A DNA stretch of 47,364 bases from NCBI RefSeq assembly GCF_022267535.1, contig NZ_JAHNZV010000020.1:1-47364 (forward strand). The letters are read 5' to 3'. Positions 27,716-37,618 of this stretch are shown here, piece by piece (position 1 is the stretch's first letter; each line of letters starts with the position of its first letter). The notes beneath the pieces were generated by a model. It was given only the letters and a program-made list of their open reading frames with translations, did no database searches and was not told where the DNA came from. A program made the position numbers and the translations under genes. Origin of the DNA: Psychromonas antarctica. Its GTDB lineage: Bacteria; Pseudomonadota; Gammaproteobacteria; Enterobacterales; Psychromonadaceae.

Positions 27716-28006
27716 AGTGATTACCCTTACTTATTTTTTAATTAGTGCGAATACTAGCAACTAAGCATTATTTCATCAACAAAAAGTGTATTGGATAATT
27801 TATTTATAATTTATTCATCTAAAACCAGAACCTTTCTATAAAATGAACAGAGCGTTCAACTTAAAACAATAACGTGGCATTAAATAACTTACCGCTATCC
27901 ATTCCATTGATGGCTAAAGTAAGCCTAAATTTCTAAAGCCTCTATCCTGTTTATTTATGATAGTTTATGCTCAGGTTACTTTATAAAAATAAATTAAGGA
28001 AAGGCT

Positions 28007-29134
28007 ATGCGTATCACCGCTAATTTCGATGCTGGTAATATTGAAGTTATAAGTTTGGATAATAAAAAAGATATTCAATTAGCTATTCGCCCTGACTTTG
28101 GAGGAGAGTTTTTGCAATGGTTTAACTTCCGAATCGACGGTGAAGTGGGGGAACAATATATTCTGAATATTATTAATGCGGGTGAATCATCATATATTGA
28201 AGGATGGGAGAATTATCAAGCGGTGGCTTCTTATGATCGCCAACATTGGTTCCGTCTACCAACATTTTACAAAGCAGGAAAATTAACCATAGTGGCAAAT
28301 ATGGAATGTGAAACAATTCAAATAGCTTATTTTGCCCCCTACAGTTACGAGCGCCATCAAGATCTATTAGCGGCAGTACAAATGCACCCCTTAGTGAGTT
28401 TAGAACATTTAGGTGAAACCATTGATAAACGTGATTTAACCTTAGTTAAAATTGGTAATGGTGATACGAACAAGCGCAACATTTGGATCACTGCGCGCCA
28501 GCACCCCGGTGAAACCATGGCGGAATGGTTGGTAGATGGGTTAATACATTGCTTGTTAGATAGTGATAACGCCACTGGCAAATTGTTATTAGATAAAGCT
28601 AACTTCTATATTGTGCCTAATATGAACCCTGATGGCAGTGTGCGCGGACATCTACGCACAAACGCATTAGGTATTAACTTAAACCGTGAATGGTTAAGTC
28701 CAAGTTTAGCAAAAAGCCCTGAAGTATTTCATGTAATCAATAAAATGGAAGAGACAGGGGTGGACCTGTTTTATGATGTTCACGGCGATGAAGCATTACC
28801 TTTTGTGTTCCTTGCTGGATCTCAAGGCACGCCAAGTTATAACAATCGCCTTGCTCGTCTGCGTGATCGCTTTTCAGACGTATTTAAATTAGCCAGTGCC
28901 GATTTTCAGACTGAATTGGGGTATGACATTGATGCGCCAGGAGAAGCAAACATGACAGTTGCAACGAACTGGGTTGCGGAACGTTTTGACTGTCTTGCTA
29001 ATACCTTAGAAATGCCTTTCAAAGATAACAATAATGTACCCGACTCGATTATGGGTTGGTCACCAGAGCGCTCTGTTAAATTAGGTGAAGCATCGTTAGT
29101 GGCAATGTTAGCGGTTGTTGATGAGCTACGTTAG
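28007..29134 (+). CDS. M14 zinc carboxypeptidase, cytosolic type
   Basis: A 375-aa protein of the cytosolic carboxypeptidase (CCP-like) branch of M14. A beta-sandwich N-domain (about 1-120) precedes the catalytic domain. The zinc ligands are H166 and E169 (RQHPGETMAEW) and H259 (YDVHGDE); MNPDGSVRGHLRTNALGINLNREW supplies substrate-binding Asn/Arg, and E335 (TLEMPF) is the catalytic base. There is no signal peptide. Bacterial members trim C-terminal residues of unknown targets. AAGGAAAG precedes the ATG by 6 nt. Monocistronic. Confidence 0.93.
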   Translation: MRITANFDAGNIEVISLDNKKDIQLAIRPDFGGEFLQWFNFRIDGEVGEQYILNIINAGESSYIEGWENYQAVASYDRQHWFRLPTFYKAGKLTIVANMECETIQIAYFAPYSYERHQDLLAAVQMHPLVSLEHLGETIDKRDLTLVKIGNGDTNKRNIWITARQHPGETMAEWLVDGLIHCLLDSDNATGKLLLDKANFYIVPNMNPDGSVRGHLRTNALGINLNREWLSPSLAKSPEVFHVINKMEETGVDLFYDVHGDEALPFVFLAGSQGTPSYNNRLARLRDRFSDVFKLASADFQTELGYDIDAPGEANMTVATNWVAERFDCLANTLEMPFKDNNNVPDSIMGWSPERSVKLGEASLVAMLAVVDELR

Positions 29135-29202
29135 TTAATCCTTTGAGCCAGTTGCTCGGAGTAGCGGCTCAGGTTATTAACCATTAAATAAGAAAAAATA
29201 AA

Positions 29203-29228
29203 ACCCGATCAAGTAGCACTGATCGGGT
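29203..29228 (-). terminator. Terminator for the minus-strand small membrane gene
   Basis: A 9-bp stem ACCCGATCA / TGATCGGGT with an 8-nt loop; read on the minus strand it is followed by a T-rich tract (TTTATTTTTTC). It lies about 180 bp beyond the stop of the 68-aa gene. Confidence 0.6.
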
Positions 29229-29411
29229 AATGAAAGGCACTTGATAAACCCTATTTCATGCTCGCACTACTAGTAACAGCTGAAACCGATGAAAGTGGAG
29301 TGAGCAAGAGAAAGCTCATTTATAGACAGTTTTATTTTTGAGTGACAACTCAATTAACTTAACAATAATCAGGCGATTAATCTTATGTGTGCTTGTGAAC
29401 AAATTGCACGT

Positions 29412-29618
29412 TTAAATTTTAATAAAGTACGGTATCGCCATTAAAATAATACCAACGATAAGCAACATAGTGACACTAGACATAAAATATGGAAATATAA
29501 AAAGTGATATACCGATACACAATGGAACAATAGCTCTTTGCTTTCTTCCATACATAAAATAACCGCTACCAATAGCCGCAAAAAAAACACTCCAAACCAT
29601 TATAGATGAGCTGTCCAT
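29412..29618 (-). CDS. Small two-helix membrane protein
   Basis: A 68-aa hydrophobic protein with two or three membrane segments (about 8-22, 30-45 and 48-66) separated by YGRKQR. Similar short proteins occur in marine gammaproteobacteria and are sometimes labelled amino-acid transport proteins without evidence. Function unknown. A MITE-like copy starts 17 bp upstream of its ATG and probably supplies or disrupts its promoter; no clear Shine-Dalgarno sequence is seen. Confidence 0.65.
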   Translation of the reverse strand: MDSSSIMVWSVFFAAIGSGYFMYGRKQRAIVPLCIGISLFIFPYFMSSVTMLLIVGIILMAIPYFIKI

Positions 29619-29634
29619 TTAGAAATCACCTGCT

Positions 29635-29750
29635 TATATCAATTCATTAATTAAATGTTCTATTTAAGCCTAAGAAAAATATTTAGAAGCAAGGCTTTGA
29701 TTGCAGTAACTAATTGTATTAGTTAAAAAAACGTAAATTTTATTTGCGCC
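29635..29750. mobile_element. MITE-like element, copy B (partial)
   Basis: It aligns with the left two-thirds of copy A (20503-20640): ATTAATTA, TCTATTTAAGC, AGCAAGGCTTTGATTGCAG, TAACTA, AACG..AATTTTATT. The right terminal repeat is not evident. Like copy A it lies immediately upstream of a minus-strand gene. Confidence 0.6.
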
Positions 29751-29971
29751 TCGCTTAATTCCGCATCAATTACATGAATAATCTCATGCAATACAAGTTG
29801 AGCAACAGTATCAAGCCCGAATGCAACAACGTGGTGATGAGTATGATGCAAATGCTTCGATATTTATATTCTCAATCTCACAAACAGCTAGAATTGTTGG
29901 ATATGAATTCAAACGCTGCAAATATTCCGCTAAACAGCGAAAACGTAGAGAGGATTCCTCGAATCTGATGG

Positions 29972-30215
29972 CTAACGCATTTTATTTTGAACAATCGGTT
30001 TATCAGTAAACAAATAATCTTTCAGCTCTTTTTCTTCATCTCTATGATGAACAAGAATTACTTGCGATTTTTAGCCTTTACAAGCATCAACTCATTGATT
30101 ATACAAATGAGCCGCTTCAATTTCTTCCATCAAAAGCGCACTGTCTTCTTTGAAGTGCATCGAACTTTCAAGCTGATATTCACCTGTTTATTCCATTCGC
30201 CCTTGAAATAGACAT
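29972..30215 (-). pseudogene. Decayed encapsulated-ferritin (EncFtn) gene
   Basis: Reading the minus strand, an ATG with GGAG opens ten codons, then a +1 frameshift leads into a 71-codon stretch broken by two stops. It contains LLMEEIEAAHLYNQ, a stop, VDACKG, a stop, VILVHHRDEEKE, then directly ELKDYLFTDKPI. These blocks match the encapsulin-cargo ferritin family (Rhodospirillum Rru_A0973 has LMEELEAVDWYxQRVDA, AILAHNRDEEKEH, then LRTYLFT). The segment between DEEKEH and the final block, with the metal-binding His, is missing. No encapsulin shell gene was recognised downstream. Confidence 0.7.
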
Positions 30216-30288
30216 ATTAAGTCTCCATGGTTATTAAGCAACCATATAGCTAGTATTCTCTAGCAGTGCATTCAGATAGGGAGTTTTA

Positions 30289-31050
30289 ATGAAGAAGTTA
30301 TTCCAGACCCTTTGCGTTTTATTGGCTATCTCATCGCAGACAGATGCTAGTCCGATTCAACTAGATCAAGATATCGATTCCGGTAAATTTTTATCTTTCA
30401 CCCAGCCAACGCGGAATGATTCCAGCGCTAAGTATCTGGCTAAATTATATAATATTAAAGCATTTCAATCAGCGCAGATTAGACAACCCTATAGTGAGTT
30501 TGAACAGCTATACCAAAAAGCAATCACTGGGCAAGCTGAATTAGAAACGCTTAGTGAACAGATTGCCTTACAAAGCAATAGCACCCTTTTTTCATCTGGC
30601 GTTAAATCTAAATTACGCGCGATCGACAAAATTAATAGTGATCTTGCAGGGGCTAGTGAGAAGATCACTGATTTAGCCCGCACTTCTATTGTGGCCAAAG
30701 ATGTGCCAACTCTGATGGACGCTTTTACATTATTTGACCAGCAAACAGAACTGCTGCGCATTAAAAATCGTTTTTTAGCACCCGTCGCATCCGGTTACCG
30801 AGATTTAAGCCTCTTAATACGGTTACCTAAAAGTCAGATTGTTGCAGAAGTTCAGCTGCATTTAGAAGCCTTTTCAGCAATAAAAAATGGTAAAGAGCAT
30901 GAAAATTATGAGCAAATTCAACAGATAGAACGTTTACAACTTACTGATAATCGCGCGTTAAGCGAAATAGAGCTAGCGGCTATTAGCAAACTTAGAAAAG
31001 AGTCACGACAACTTTACCAGCAAGCTTGGAATCAGTATTTAACGGCATAA
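30289..31050 (+). CDS. Exported protein with RelA/SpoT-like domain
   Basis: A 253-aa protein with a signal peptide (about 1-20, cleavage near TDA/SP). Residues about 105-215 read like a RelA/SpoT nucleotidyltransferase fold: KITDLARTSIV (as in the D-x-x-R strand), KNRFLAPVASGYRDLSLLIRL (as in the N-x-Y-R-S-L region) and VAEVQLHL (as in EVQIRT), followed by HENYEQI. The assignment is from pattern memory. The fold normally makes (p)ppGpp in the cytoplasm; export suggests a different role such as a toxin, or loss of activity. No neighbour clarifies this. Short N-terminal region of unknown fold. Confidence 0.65.
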   Translation: MKKLFQTLCVLLAISSQTDASPIQLDQDIDSGKFLSFTQPTRNDSSAKYLAKLYNIKAFQSAQIRQPYSEFEQLYQKAITGQAELETLSEQIALQSNSTLFSSGVKSKLRAIDKINSDLAGASEKITDLARTSIVAKDVPTLMDAFTLFDQQTELLRIKNRFLAPVASGYRDLSLLIRLPKSQIVAEVQLHLEAFSAIKNGKEHENYEQIQQIERLQLTDNRALSEIELAAISKLRKESRQLYQQAWNQYLTA

Positions 31051-31382
31051 AATCAACATGTACACGGCGAAGCGAATGCGAAACCCACAGAGAAGAAAGT
31101 GTAGCAACAAGCAGAATGAATGACGAACGTGATGGCGCCTAAATTTTTGGCTGTTCTAAACTAGCGTTTTATATAAAAATAGCGGATAGGCCGGTGCGTA
31201 ATATGGGCTGAAAAACATCAAACTGGGCATTATTGCCGGGTTTGATGTTTTGCTGTAAAGATTAATTTAGACAAAAAATAAAATCCTTCACCGAGCCCAC
31301 TAGGCAAACTTTCTGGTATCTACTTCAGTTCAGTCAAACTGTTATCGTCAAAAGCACGATAAGCGACTAGCAAATTGAGTTA
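31051..31382. other. Intergenic region between convergent genes
   Basis: No gene seen. It holds the terminator at 31212-31251. A CGAAGCGAATGCGAAAC-like tract near 31070 recalls the interior of the MITE at 13.8 kb, but the match is too short to call. Confidence 0.5.
31212..31251. terminator. Nested bidirectional terminator
   Basis: AAAACATCAAAC (31212-31223) pairs perfectly with GTTTGATGTTTT (31240-31251). The loop contains a small GGCA/TGCC hairpin. It separates the convergent RelA/SpoT-like and chemoreceptor genes. Confidence 0.8.
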
Positions 31383-33263
31383 TCACACTTTAAAGAAAGA
31401 AAGTTCACTCTTTTGAGATTCAGCCAACTGCGATAACTCCAATGATGCCTGCAATGTCTGCTCAATAGCGGAAACGTTTTGATGCACCAAATCAAAAGTC
31501 TGAGTAGTATTTTTGGATATATCTTCAGTCACACAATACTGTTGTTCTGAAGCGGTTGCCACTAGCGTATTAATGTCAGAAATAGATTGTACTGCTGATG
31601 AAACATCCTCAAACGAAGCTTTAACATGGTCAGCAAGTAAAACAGATTCTTGAATCAATTTAACATTGTCACTCATATTCTGATTGGCTTTCTCAGATTG
31701 AGATTGTAATTTCTCTATAATTTCTTGAATGCTGACGGTTGACACTTGAGTTTTCGACGCCAAATTGCGAACTTCATCGGCAACAACCGCGAAACCGCGC
31801 CCCTGCTCACCGGCACGGGCAGCCTCAATGGCGGCGTTCAGTGCCAATAAGTTTGTTTGGTCGGAGATATTATTAATCACCTCCGTTACGCTACCAATTT
31901 CAAATGCAAACTGTTTTAGTTCCTCAACAATTTTTGCAGTCTCAGTAACCGAAGCGTTAATATCATTTGTTAAGGCAATGTTCTTTTCTAAAGTTAGTTT
32001 ACCGTTTATTACGCTTTCCTGTGCTTTTCTGGTTTCCTCTTCAGCCTGTAGTGCTTTATTACTGACCTCTTGAGACGTAGAAGATAGCTCATTAATGGCA
32101 GTAGAAATTTGTTCCACTTGAGCGAGCTCATTCTGAGCATTGCTTTGAGTATCATTCATCACTGCATTTAATTCCTGTGAAGCAGAAGAAACGTTTTCCG
32201 AGATGCTATGAGAGTTTTTGATAAGTCCTGTTAGCTGATTCGACAGGTTAAGCAAAGAAAGATAAATGCCTGTTTCCTTACCTGTTTGTTTTAAGTTTTG
32301 CGTTAAATCCCCACTTGCCATTTTTTCCATTAAAGCGGCTATATCGCCCGGTGTGCCACCTACGGGTTTCAGCACTAATTTATCCACAACAACAAGCAAG
32401 ACAAGCACCGCAATAATCAAACTGATCACACTGATTATAATATCTGAAAGCAGTTGGCTATCAGCCCCTTTCTCGATGACACTATCGTGAATAAATGTGA
32501 CATAACCCCATCCAGTAATATCTAACACGCCCCAAAATGCTGTAAAAGCAGTCTTTTCACCATTAATATTGGCGCTATATGATAATTCCGGGTTAGCAGC
32601 GGTAAATTGTTTAAACAGAGGGCGCTCAGTAAAAATATTTTTATCGATAAGTTCAGAATAGGGAGCAATTAATAGGGTACCATCAGAAGTGTACATGAAC
32701 ATATCCTTTCGATTAACGCTTGCTTCAAGCACACTTTCTAAATAGATATTAGAAAGCACCGCAACAGAATCATCAACCTTAAAAGCCATGCCTAATACTT
32801 TTTTCCCCGTTACAGCAGAGTTAAAAGGTGGCGATACAAAAAATGCACTCCCCTTATTAAAGACAGCATTATAATAGGCGCGATTTAACGCTTTCACATT
32901 AAAGCCCAGCTTTTTACCCTGCACATTATAAATGTCACCCTCCCTTGTAAAAAGATAGATGCCATCACTCATGCCTCTTTGCGCTCTAGATAGCGCTTTT
33001 AATTGCGCTATCGCAGTAGGGGATAAGCCGTCGCTGCTAATTTCAGCAGCAGAAACATCAATAGATGACAGCATCTGTCTGTAACTATTAAATTTTTCTA
33101 CTAATCCGGCTTCGACCGTTGCATTTTTCTCACGCAATAAGGCTTTGTTTAGATCAACACTCTCCCCCTTGAAAGCGCTGTAACTTAACGAGACCAAAAT
33201 TGCAATAATTGCAATAATAATGAGACTCAGTGTTCCTACTATTTGAAGCTTAAATTTGTTCAT
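31383..33263 (-). CDS. Methyl-accepting chemotaxis protein (Cache type)
   Basis: A 626-aa inner-membrane chemoreceptor. TM1 is about 8-28, a periplasmic Cache-like ligand domain about 35-265 (with [15 protein letters not shown] and [14 protein letters not shown]), TM2 about 275-297, then HAMP and the cytoplasmic signalling domain. The hairpin tip [20 protein letters not shown] and [13 protein letters not shown] are canonical. There is no C-terminal CheR-binding pentapeptide. The ligand is unknown; Cache domains often bind amino acids or small carboxylates. Monocistronic. Confidence 0.96.
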   Translation of the reverse strand: MNKFKLQIVGTLSLIIIAIIAILVSLSYSAFKGESVDLNKALLREKNATVEAGLVEKFNSYRQMLSSIDVSAAEISSDGLSPTAIAQLKALSRAQRGMSDGIYLFTREGDIYNVQGKKLGFNVKALNRAYYNAVFNKGSAFFVSPPFNSAVTGKKVLGMAFKVDDSVAVLSNIYLESVLEASVNRKDMFMYTSDGTLLIAPYSELIDKNIFTERPLFKQFTAANPELSYSANINGEKTAFTAFWGVLDITGWGYVTFIHDSVIEKGADSQLLSDIIISVISLIIAVLVLLVVVDKLVLKPVGGTPGDIAALMEKMASGDLTQNLKQTGKETGIYLSLLNLSNQLTGLIKNSHSISENVSSASQELNAVMNDTQSNAQNELAQVEQISTAINELSSTSQEVSNKALQAEEETRKAQESVINGKLTLEKNIALTNDINASVTETAKIVEELKQFAFEIGSVTEVINNISDQTNLLALNAAIEAARAGEQGRGFAVVADEVRNLASKTQVSTVSIQEIIEKLQSQSEKANQNMSDNVKLIQESVLLADHVKASFEDVSSAVQSISDINTLVATASEQQYCVTEDISKNTTQTFDLVHQNVSAIEQTLQASLELSQLAESQKSELSFFKV

Positions 33264-33934
33264 ATTTGGTGACCTTTTAGGCGAACTTTTATTACTTATC
33301 CATCAGCACCATCTATAGCAGGTACACTGCAAGACAAACTGCGCATATAATTTATTGATAAAGGCAGCGAAAATACCACAGAATGCAACACGGAACACAT
33401 AAAAAAATTGCATTTAAAATCAAAAAACTCTTGTATGCACAAATTGTATTTTTTTAAATTATTACAAAAAAAACACCACAATACATTGATTTAAATGTGT
33501 TAATAAAAACCGGTGCACTCACTAGATAAGAAATAAGAGCCCCCCCCCAAAGCACCACATAAACCCTTTCATAAAGAATGGTTTCTGATCTTTTTTAGAG
33601 TGAGTTTATTGCCCAACCTAACAGCAAAGTTTGCCTTAAATTGAATTTATAATCGCTGTTGAGTTCACCATTTTTTTTTTGCTGCTTAGAAGTTTACAGC
33701 GACAACATAAATAGGGCGTTTTATACACATAGACAAAGGTGATACCAAAAGAATTAATTAAACGCTCAAATCTGCGCAGGAAACATTGGCACTAACAAGG
33801 CTTGAGATAGGAGAAAAGAGGAGCGGTTAATGTAAGGTATTAGCGAATAGAGTAAGAAGTATCCATTTGAATTGAATATTCCTGCAAAGATTCGATAAGT
33901 TGTGTGCACTGACTTCTTGCTAAATAAGCGATCG
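33264..33934. other. Intergenic region, no gene seen
   Basis: AT-rich, with a run of nine C (33540-33548), a long T run near 33672, and GATACCAAAAGAATTAATTAA near 33751, which resembles the terminal repeat of the 20.5-kb MITE family and may be a fossil end. The chemoreceptor promoter should be at the left. Confidence 0.4.
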
Positions 33935-34648
33935 CTAGCCAAGTAATGATTTAACTAATTGAGGCACTAACTCAGTCGCCTTACCACGTTGCACTTGAGT
34001 AAAATGACTCTCAATGTCACTGTCATCAAGGTTAATTTCAATTGAGTCTGCACCTGCTCTAGTTGCTTCTTGTACAAAACCAGCTGCAGGATAAACTTTA
34101 CCGGAAGTACCTATCGCAATAAAGAGATCCGCACTGAGCAGGTGATGATAAATAACATCCATCTGTAGCGGCATTTCACCAAACCAAACAATATGAGGCC
34201 GCAGCGGAGCAGCAGGCTGACAGCATTTGCAAAGATCAGGGCGGTTGAGGTCATTAAGCCATGGAAAGACTTTATTTGACTTTGGGCAGTGTACTTTTAA
34301 TAACTCACCATGCATATGAATGACATTTTTAGAGCCCGCTCTTTCATGTAGATTATCTATATTTTGGGTCACTAAAAGAAACTCACCGTTGAAGTTTTCC
34401 TCTAGCGCAGCTAACGCATAATGTGCTGCATTGGGTTTTATCTGTGGCTGCGATAAATCTCGTCTACGCTGATTATAAAAATCTAAAACCAGTTCAGGGT
34501 TACGATGATAACCTTCTGGTGTTGCCACGTCTTCTACTGCATGATTTTCCCATAAACCATCCGCACTGCGAAATGTTTTGATGCCTGATTCTGCGGAGAT
34601 ACCCGCTCCGGTTAATACGACGATTTTTTTATATTTTTCGAATAGCAA
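33935..34648 (-). CDS. cobB: NAD-dependent protein deacylase (sirtuin) CobB
   Basis: A 237-aa class III sirtuin that removes acyl groups from lysines using NAD. Visible motifs: [10 protein letters not shown] (14-23), [12 protein letters not shown] (94-105), catalytic H113 (HMHGEL) and the zinc region C121 with CKCC (140-143), as in E. coli CobB. Y58 and R61 (YNQRR) are the pair that marks desuccinylase/desmalonylase activity. The start lacks the N-terminal extension of the E. coli long isoform. It may act on acetyl-CoA synthetase, which is not in this window. Confidence 0.96.
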   Translation of the reverse strand: MLFEKYKKIVVLTGAGISAESGIKTFRSADGLWENHAVEDVATPEGYHRNPELVLDFYNQRRRDLSQPQIKPNAAHYALAALEENFNGEFLLVTQNIDNLHERAGSKNVIHMHGELLKVHCPKSNKVFPWLNDLNRPDLCKCCQPAAPLRPHIVWFGEMPLQMDVIYHHLLSADLFIAIGTSGKVYPAAGFVQEATRAGADSIEINLDDSDIESHFTQVQRGKATELVPQLVKSLLG

Positions 34649-35136
34649 AATTCACCTCTACTGTTTAGCTGTCTATATAAAATATACTGCAACAGAAAGT
34701 ATTGAGGAAGTCGATAAATGCAGAGAATCATAGTTACTTACAATACTCAAATAATGACAGCTTAGGTGATTTCTCGTCAGGATATCAACTAAATTTCGGC
34801 CATTGGGGAAATAGCGGCTTCTAGGAAGAGACTTACCGTCATAATCTTTATGGATATTTTTCAAATAGCAATATAATAGCTAACGATTAGTCTCTTTCAA
34901 TTTTTATATCTTCATGTTACCTATTTCAAACTACTGGGCACTTCCATTTGCCATCATGATTATATCATAAAAGTATTCACCGTTGAGTTAACAACTATAT
35001 GATTTAGAACGTCTAACATAGCATTTTTCCTCTAAAATACTTCGCACTTATACTGACTAAGTGCTAACATCATGCGTCAAATTAACGTCACACAAAACAC
35101 AACATATTTTATGTAAACCAAAAAACAGGGAATGTT
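34649..35136. other. Divergent intergenic region, no gene seen
   Basis: It separates cobB from the DUF975 gene and should contain both promoters. The 63-codon minus-strand frame at 34673-34864 has no ribosome-binding site and no family resemblance. No repeats were identified. Confidence 0.4.
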
Positions 35137-35775
35137 ATGACCATATTATCTACAACACTAAATCAAGAAATAACCGCACAAGCAAGGCAGGCACTCAATG
35201 GTAAATGGGGACTTGTTGTCGGCGCAATGCTTATCGTAATATTACTGAATATCCTTTCACAAATAGTTCCTATTGTAGGACCTATTGTGTGGTTAATTGT
35301 TTCTGGTGCATTTTCATTAGGTTTTGCTTCTTTATATCTCAATCTTTGCCGCGGCGAAAAAGCAGAATTCTCACAAATATTCAGCGGTTTTAATAACTTC
35401 ACCACCGCTTTAGTTGCTAATTTATTAATGACTTTGTTTATATTACTTTGGGCATTATTATTAATTATCCCAGGTATTATAGCCGCTTATTCATATATGC
35501 TGACTTTCTTTATTCTCTCCGATGAACCGTCACTGACAGCATCGGAAGCGATCAATAAAAGTAAAGAAATGATGAAAGGTTATAAGTGGAAAGCTTTCTT
35601 CTTAAGCTGTCGTTTTATCGGCTGGGCACTACTCGCCATTTTAACCTTAGGCATTGCTCTTTTATGGCTAGCGCCTTATATAGGCATGAGTTTTGCTAAG
35701 TTTTATGAAGATATCAAAGAAAATCATGCAGAAACAGTCACAATAGCAGAAGAACCACAAGCACTGGCTTGCTAA
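35137..35775 (+). CDS. DUF975-like integral membrane protein
   Basis: A 212-aa inner-membrane protein with about five hydrophobic helices. The N-terminal soluble helix (ITAQARQALNGKWG) and the stretch IIPGIIAAYSYMLTFFILSD with SEAINKSKEMMKGYKWK are characteristic of the DUF975 family. Function unknown; no transport motif is visible. AGGGAATGTT precedes the ATG. Single gene followed by a strong terminator. Confidence 0.85.
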   Translation: MTILSTTLNQEITAQARQALNGKWGLVVGAMLIVILLNILSQIVPIVGPIVWLIVSGAFSLGFASLYLNLCRGEKAEFSQIFSGFNNFTTALVANLLMTLFILLWALLLIIPGIIAAYSYMLTFFILSDEPSLTASEAINKSKEMMKGYKWKAFFLSCRFIGWALLAILTLGIALLWLAPYIGMSFAKFYEDIKENHAETVTIAEEPQALAC

Positions 35776-36094
35776 AAAAATTATAATAAAAAGCTTATTG
35801 CTATTTTTTCTGAATATTAAATCGCAACTTCTTATTACCCATAATTTTTAGGTTTCCGTAGCAGTAGATTTCTACACAGAAAGGTTAGTAAGCGTAGTGC
35901 TTACTAACCTTTTTTTATATCTACAATAAAAATTACTCATGTGTGATAAGCCATTGACTCGCTTATTGAGCTTATAAATCACTACTTTCATGCTCAACGG
36001 ATTGCTTATTGTGATGAACGCGATGAGTAACTAATGGATATATTATGAAAATTAGCACAGTATAATCTTGCCCAAATTATAAAAAGAGCGGTTT
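35776..36094. other. Intergenic region with terminator
   Basis: It holds the terminator at 35880-35912. The region 35850-35880 contains GTAG...CTAC complementarity, so the 3' UTR is structured. Nothing else is seen before lplA. Confidence 0.5.
35880..35912 (+). terminator. Strong Rho-independent terminator
   Basis: A 14-bp perfect stem (AAAGGTTAGTAAGC and complement) closes the loop GTAGT and runs into a T7 tract. It ends the DUF975 transcript. The 3' UTR could also be released as a small RNA, but nothing shows this directly. Confidence 0.9.
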
Positions 36095-37111
36095 ATGAGC
36101 AAAATAAGAATATTGGTTTCTAAATCAACCAACCCTTGGTTTAATTTAGCTGTAGAGGAAGTTATTTTTCGCAACATGGATCCCAAACACCGGGTCCTCT
36201 TTGTGTGGCGTAATTCTGAGACTGTTGTTATCGGGCGAGCACAAAATCCATGGCGAGAGTGCAATACAGCTAAAATGGAGAAAGACCAAATAAAACTAGC
36301 AAGAAGGCAAACAGGTGGAGGAGCTGTATTTCATGATATAGGAAACAGCAATTTTACCTTTATGGCCGGAAAGCCAGAATACGATAAAACGGTGTCAACC
36401 CAGATTGTCATCAATGCGCTAAATTCACTAGGGATTCAAGCGCTTACCAATGGCAGAAATGACTTAGTGGTAGAAGATGGAGAGACGCTAAGGAAGTTTT
36501 CAGGTTCTGCGTATCGAGAAGCTAAGGATAGAGGGTTTCATCACGGAACACTGCTACTCAATGCCGACTTAACCCGCCTCGCCAACTATCTAACCCCCAA
36601 TCCCAAGAAGCTAGCAGCCAAGGGTATTACTTCGGTAAAATCTCGAGTCACCAACCTCAACGTTATTAAACAGGATATTGATCACGACATGGTTTGTGAT
36701 GCACTGATCGGGGCTTATCTCGACTACTATAATGAGAATGCTGATATCGAGTTTGTCTCACCAGATACAGTATCGGATCTGCCCGGTTTAGAATACACAT
36801 TTAAGCTATACAGTAGTTGGGAATGGAACTATGGAAATACACCACCATTTACTCATTCAATGGATGAGCGCTTTATTTGGGGCAGTGTTGAGGTATGCCT
36901 AAACGTATTAAAAGGCCATATTACCGCAGCAAAAATTTATACAGACAGCCTTGCCCCTCGCCCATTTGAGCAATTAGCGGAAAAACTAAACAATTCTGGA
37001 TACAATAAAAAAGAGATAAATGCGCATTTAGATAGTTTGATTGCCAGTGAGCAAAACAACGAAAGCCAACTATCAGACTTTCGATCGTGGTTTTTAGAAA
37101 GGGTCGAATAA
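36095..37111 (+). CDS. lplA: Lipoate-protein ligase A
   Basis: A 338-aa enzyme that activates lipoate with ATP and attaches it to lipoyl domains of 2-oxoacid dehydrogenases and the glycine-cleavage H protein. The lipoyl-AMP-binding loop RRQTGGGAVFHD is at 70-81, the catalytic lysine K134 in KFSGSAYR, and HHGTLLLNADL follows. The C-terminal accessory domain (about 250-338) is present, so both steps should occur in one protein as in E. coli. Convergent with trxC, 72 bp apart, with no clear terminator between. Confidence 0.96.
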   Translation: MSKIRILVSKSTNPWFNLAVEEVIFRNMDPKHRVLFVWRNSETVVIGRAQNPWRECNTAKMEKDQIKLARRQTGGGAVFHDIGNSNFTFMAGKPEYDKTVSTQIVINALNSLGIQALTNGRNDLVVEDGETLRKFSGSAYREAKDRGFHHGTLLLNADLTRLANYLTPNPKKLAAKGITSVKSRVTNLNVIKQDIDHDMVCDALIGAYLDYYNENADIEFVSPDTVSDLPGLEYTFKLYSSWEWNYGNTPPFTHSMDERFIWGSVEVCLNVLKGHITAAKIYTDSLAPRPFEQLAEKLNNSGYNKKEINAHLDSLIASEQNNESQLSDFRSWFLERVE

Positions 37112-37183
37112 TTGTATCTATCCCCATTCTAATCCAGACCTGCATATGCCCAGTTACCCGAGATAGCACAGTCTTATTTTAAC

Positions 37184-37618
37184 TTACTTATTTAATGCCT
37201 TATCCAACCAACCATTAAATTGAGTTTTTGAAAGCGCCCCACTTAGCATATCGACTCTCTGACCGTTCTTAAACACCATTATCGTCGGAATACTGCGTAT
37301 TTGATACTCACCAGCAAGGGATTGATTCGCTTCAGTATCTATCTTAACAAATCGAACCGTCCCTTTTCTTTGTTTGGCAACTTCTTTGAATACTGGTGCA
37401 AAACCGACACATGGCTTACACCACGGAGCCCAGAAGTCAATAACAACAGGCTTATCACTGAACAAAATAGGATCAAGGTTATTATCAGTTCCTTCAATTG
37501 GGGCTCCATCAAAAAGAGAAGCTTTACATTTTCCGCATGTTGCAGAATCTGTAACTTTATCTTGAGGAACGCGATTCATGGCGGAGCACGACGGACAACT
37601 GGTTTTAAATGATGACAT
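37184..37618 (-). CDS. trxC: Thioredoxin 2 (TrxC)
   Basis: A 144-aa cytosolic thioredoxin with the N-terminal zinc finger (C8/C11 CPSC and C28/C31 CGKC) that distinguishes TrxC from TrxA. The thioredoxin fold spans about 45-142 with cis-proline SIPT. The active site is WCKPC (66-70) instead of the usual WCGPC, a change expected to alter redox potential or partner choice. It is often OxyR-regulated in other bacteria; no site was identified here. Confidence 0.95.
   Translation of the reverse strand: MSSFKTSCPSCSAMNRVPQDKVTDSATCGKCKASLFDGAPIEGTDNNLDPILFSDKPVVIDFWAPWCKPCVGFAPVFKEVAKQRKGTVRFVKIDTEANQSLAGEYQIRSIPTIMVFKNGQRVDMLSGALSKTQFNGWLDKALNK

Larger units (their letters stand above)
29619..30288. 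other. Intergenic region with repeat copy and gene remnant
   Basis: It contains a MITE-like copy (29635-29750), an ambiguous stretch readable on both strands (29760-29970) and an encapsulated-ferritin pseudogene (29972-30215). In the ambiguous stretch the plus strand gives a frame with VEQQYQARMQQRGDEYDAN after an in-frame stop, and the minus strand gives LVLHEIIHVIDAELSEAQ; neither was assigned. Confidence 0.5.

Noticed and set aside
29774-30009. Overlapping plus-strand frames of 60-64 codons
   Set aside because: The longest coding-like stretch continues upstream into an in-frame stop and overlaps the ferritin remnant; no family was recognised, so it is described only as debris.
34673-34864. 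63-codon minus-strand frame upstream of cobB
   Set aside because: No ribosome-binding site and no recognised pattern; it occupies the promoter region.
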